Source: Lacrimispora sp. BS-2
GTDB taxonomy: Bacteria; Bacillota; Clostridia; Lachnospirales; Lachnospiraceae
Direction: 5' to 3'
Length of the DNA: 64,000 nt
NCBI RefSeq assembly: GCF_040207125.1
Contig: NZ_CP157940.1
Location: 682,001 to 746,000 of the forward strand
Made by a program: the position numbers and the translations under genes. Shown here one piece after another: positions 63,709 through 64,000 of this stretch (its first letter is position 1; each line of letters opens with the position of its first letter). The notes under the pieces were generated by a model. The model searched no databases and was not told where the DNA came from. It was given only the letters and a program-made list of their open reading frames with translations.

Positions 63709-64000
63709 GTACTTTTTTTAGGGGAATAAGCCATGCCCATATAGGCATCACCGGAACGCAGTTCATCAAGCATCTGGTCGATCCGCTTCCTGCGGGTTTC
63801 CGGACGTCTGGCTCTTGTGATCCAGCTGATATAATCATTTCTCTGATAAGGAGGACGGGCATCATAAGCCTCAGTTAAATTTTCCTTATGAAGCTCCGCC
63901 ATTACATCATCGGGCATGGGATAGCGGGGCCGCAATGTTTTTTCCTTTGTTTTTCCCGCTTTTTTCTCTTTTAAAAGAGCTGCCTGTTCGGCTGTCCGAA
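63690..64000 (-). CDS. YdeI/OmpD-associated family protein, C-terminal part
   Basis: The final ~103 residues of a protein that enters from the right edge. RPRYPMPDDVMAELHKE, then PYQRNDYISWITRARRPETR and RRKRIDQMLDELRSG, are typical of the YdeI/OmdA C-terminal region (bacteriocin-protection family, PF13376). A Lys-rich linker (LLKEKKAGKTKEKT) precedes it. The start is outside the window. Confidence 0.8.
   Translation of the reverse strand, partial: RTAEQAALLKEKKAGKTKEKTLRPRYPMPDDVMAELHKENLTEAYDARPPYQRNDYISWITRARRPETRRKRIDQMLDELRSGDAYMGMAYSPKKSTKTGSS

Noticed and set aside
1..64000. CRISPR arrays, tRNA or rRNA genes, complete insertion sequences
   Set aside because: No regularly spaced repeats, no tRNA-like clover sequences and no transposase reading frames were found on either strand.

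Overview
The window looks like chromosomal DNA from a clostridium, most likely a Lachnospiraceae member (inference). The signs are strong AGGAGG-type ribosome binding sites, frequent TTG and GTG starts, an FMN riboswitch, a T-box leader, an ECF transporter, a BceRS/BceAB-type module and a DUF4358/MBOAT/DHHW cluster. No tRNA, rRNA, CRISPR array, complete insertion sequence or prophage was seen.

Layout: 1-2190 is a minus-strand riboflavin operon (ribD-ribE-ribBA) with promoter, FMN riboswitch and terminators. 2.4-6.1 kb holds single genes: an acetyltransferase, a diguanylate cyclase, a DJ-1/PfpI protein and a LysR regulator. 6.6-15.2 kb encodes a cyclic beta-1,2-glucan synthase-like enzyme split into two adjacent genes (2039 and 810 aa), followed by a metallophosphoesterase. 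16.3-25 kb is a loose accessory stretch: two small unknown proteins, MerR/TipA/PadR regulators, an iron alcohol dehydrogenase, an aldo/keto reductase, a flavodoxin, and fragments of malic enzyme, aldo/keto reductase and a PNPOx-family gene. 25.2-28.8 kb is a minus-strand ECF transporter with a TetR regulator. 29-33.2 kb contains a CofE-like protein, an AraC regulator, a methyltransferase, a candidate structured RNA with its own promoter and terminator, a broken gene and an acetyltransferase.

33.2-39.4 kb is an antimicrobial-peptide-type sensing and detoxification module: response regulator, intramembrane-sensing kinase, GT51 transglycosylase, TraX protein, ABC ATPase and FtsX-like permease. 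A shared 28-bp box lies upstream of the transglycosylase and of traX. 39.6-47 kb is again single genes, including a nonsense-interrupted gene and a truncated acetyltransferase. 47-50.2 kb is a lipoprotein/MBOAT/DHHW cluster, probably for acylation of an extracellular polymer. 50.3-54.4 kb carries repair and stress genes (3-methyladenine glycosylase, NUDIX, MsrAB, carbonic anhydrase, oxidoreductase). 54.4-56 kb is alaA under a T-box whose specifier reads as GCA (Ala).

56-63.6 kb is the most interesting locus: a tight seven-gene minus-strand operon of response regulator, histidine kinase, amino-acid adenylating enzyme, fold-type III PLP decarboxylase-like enzyme, carrier protein, MBOAT and SGNH-type protein. 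It has the logic of a dlt (D-alanylation) operon plus a PLP enzyme that could modify the amino acid, possibly while it is carrier-bound. The window ends inside a YdeI-family gene.
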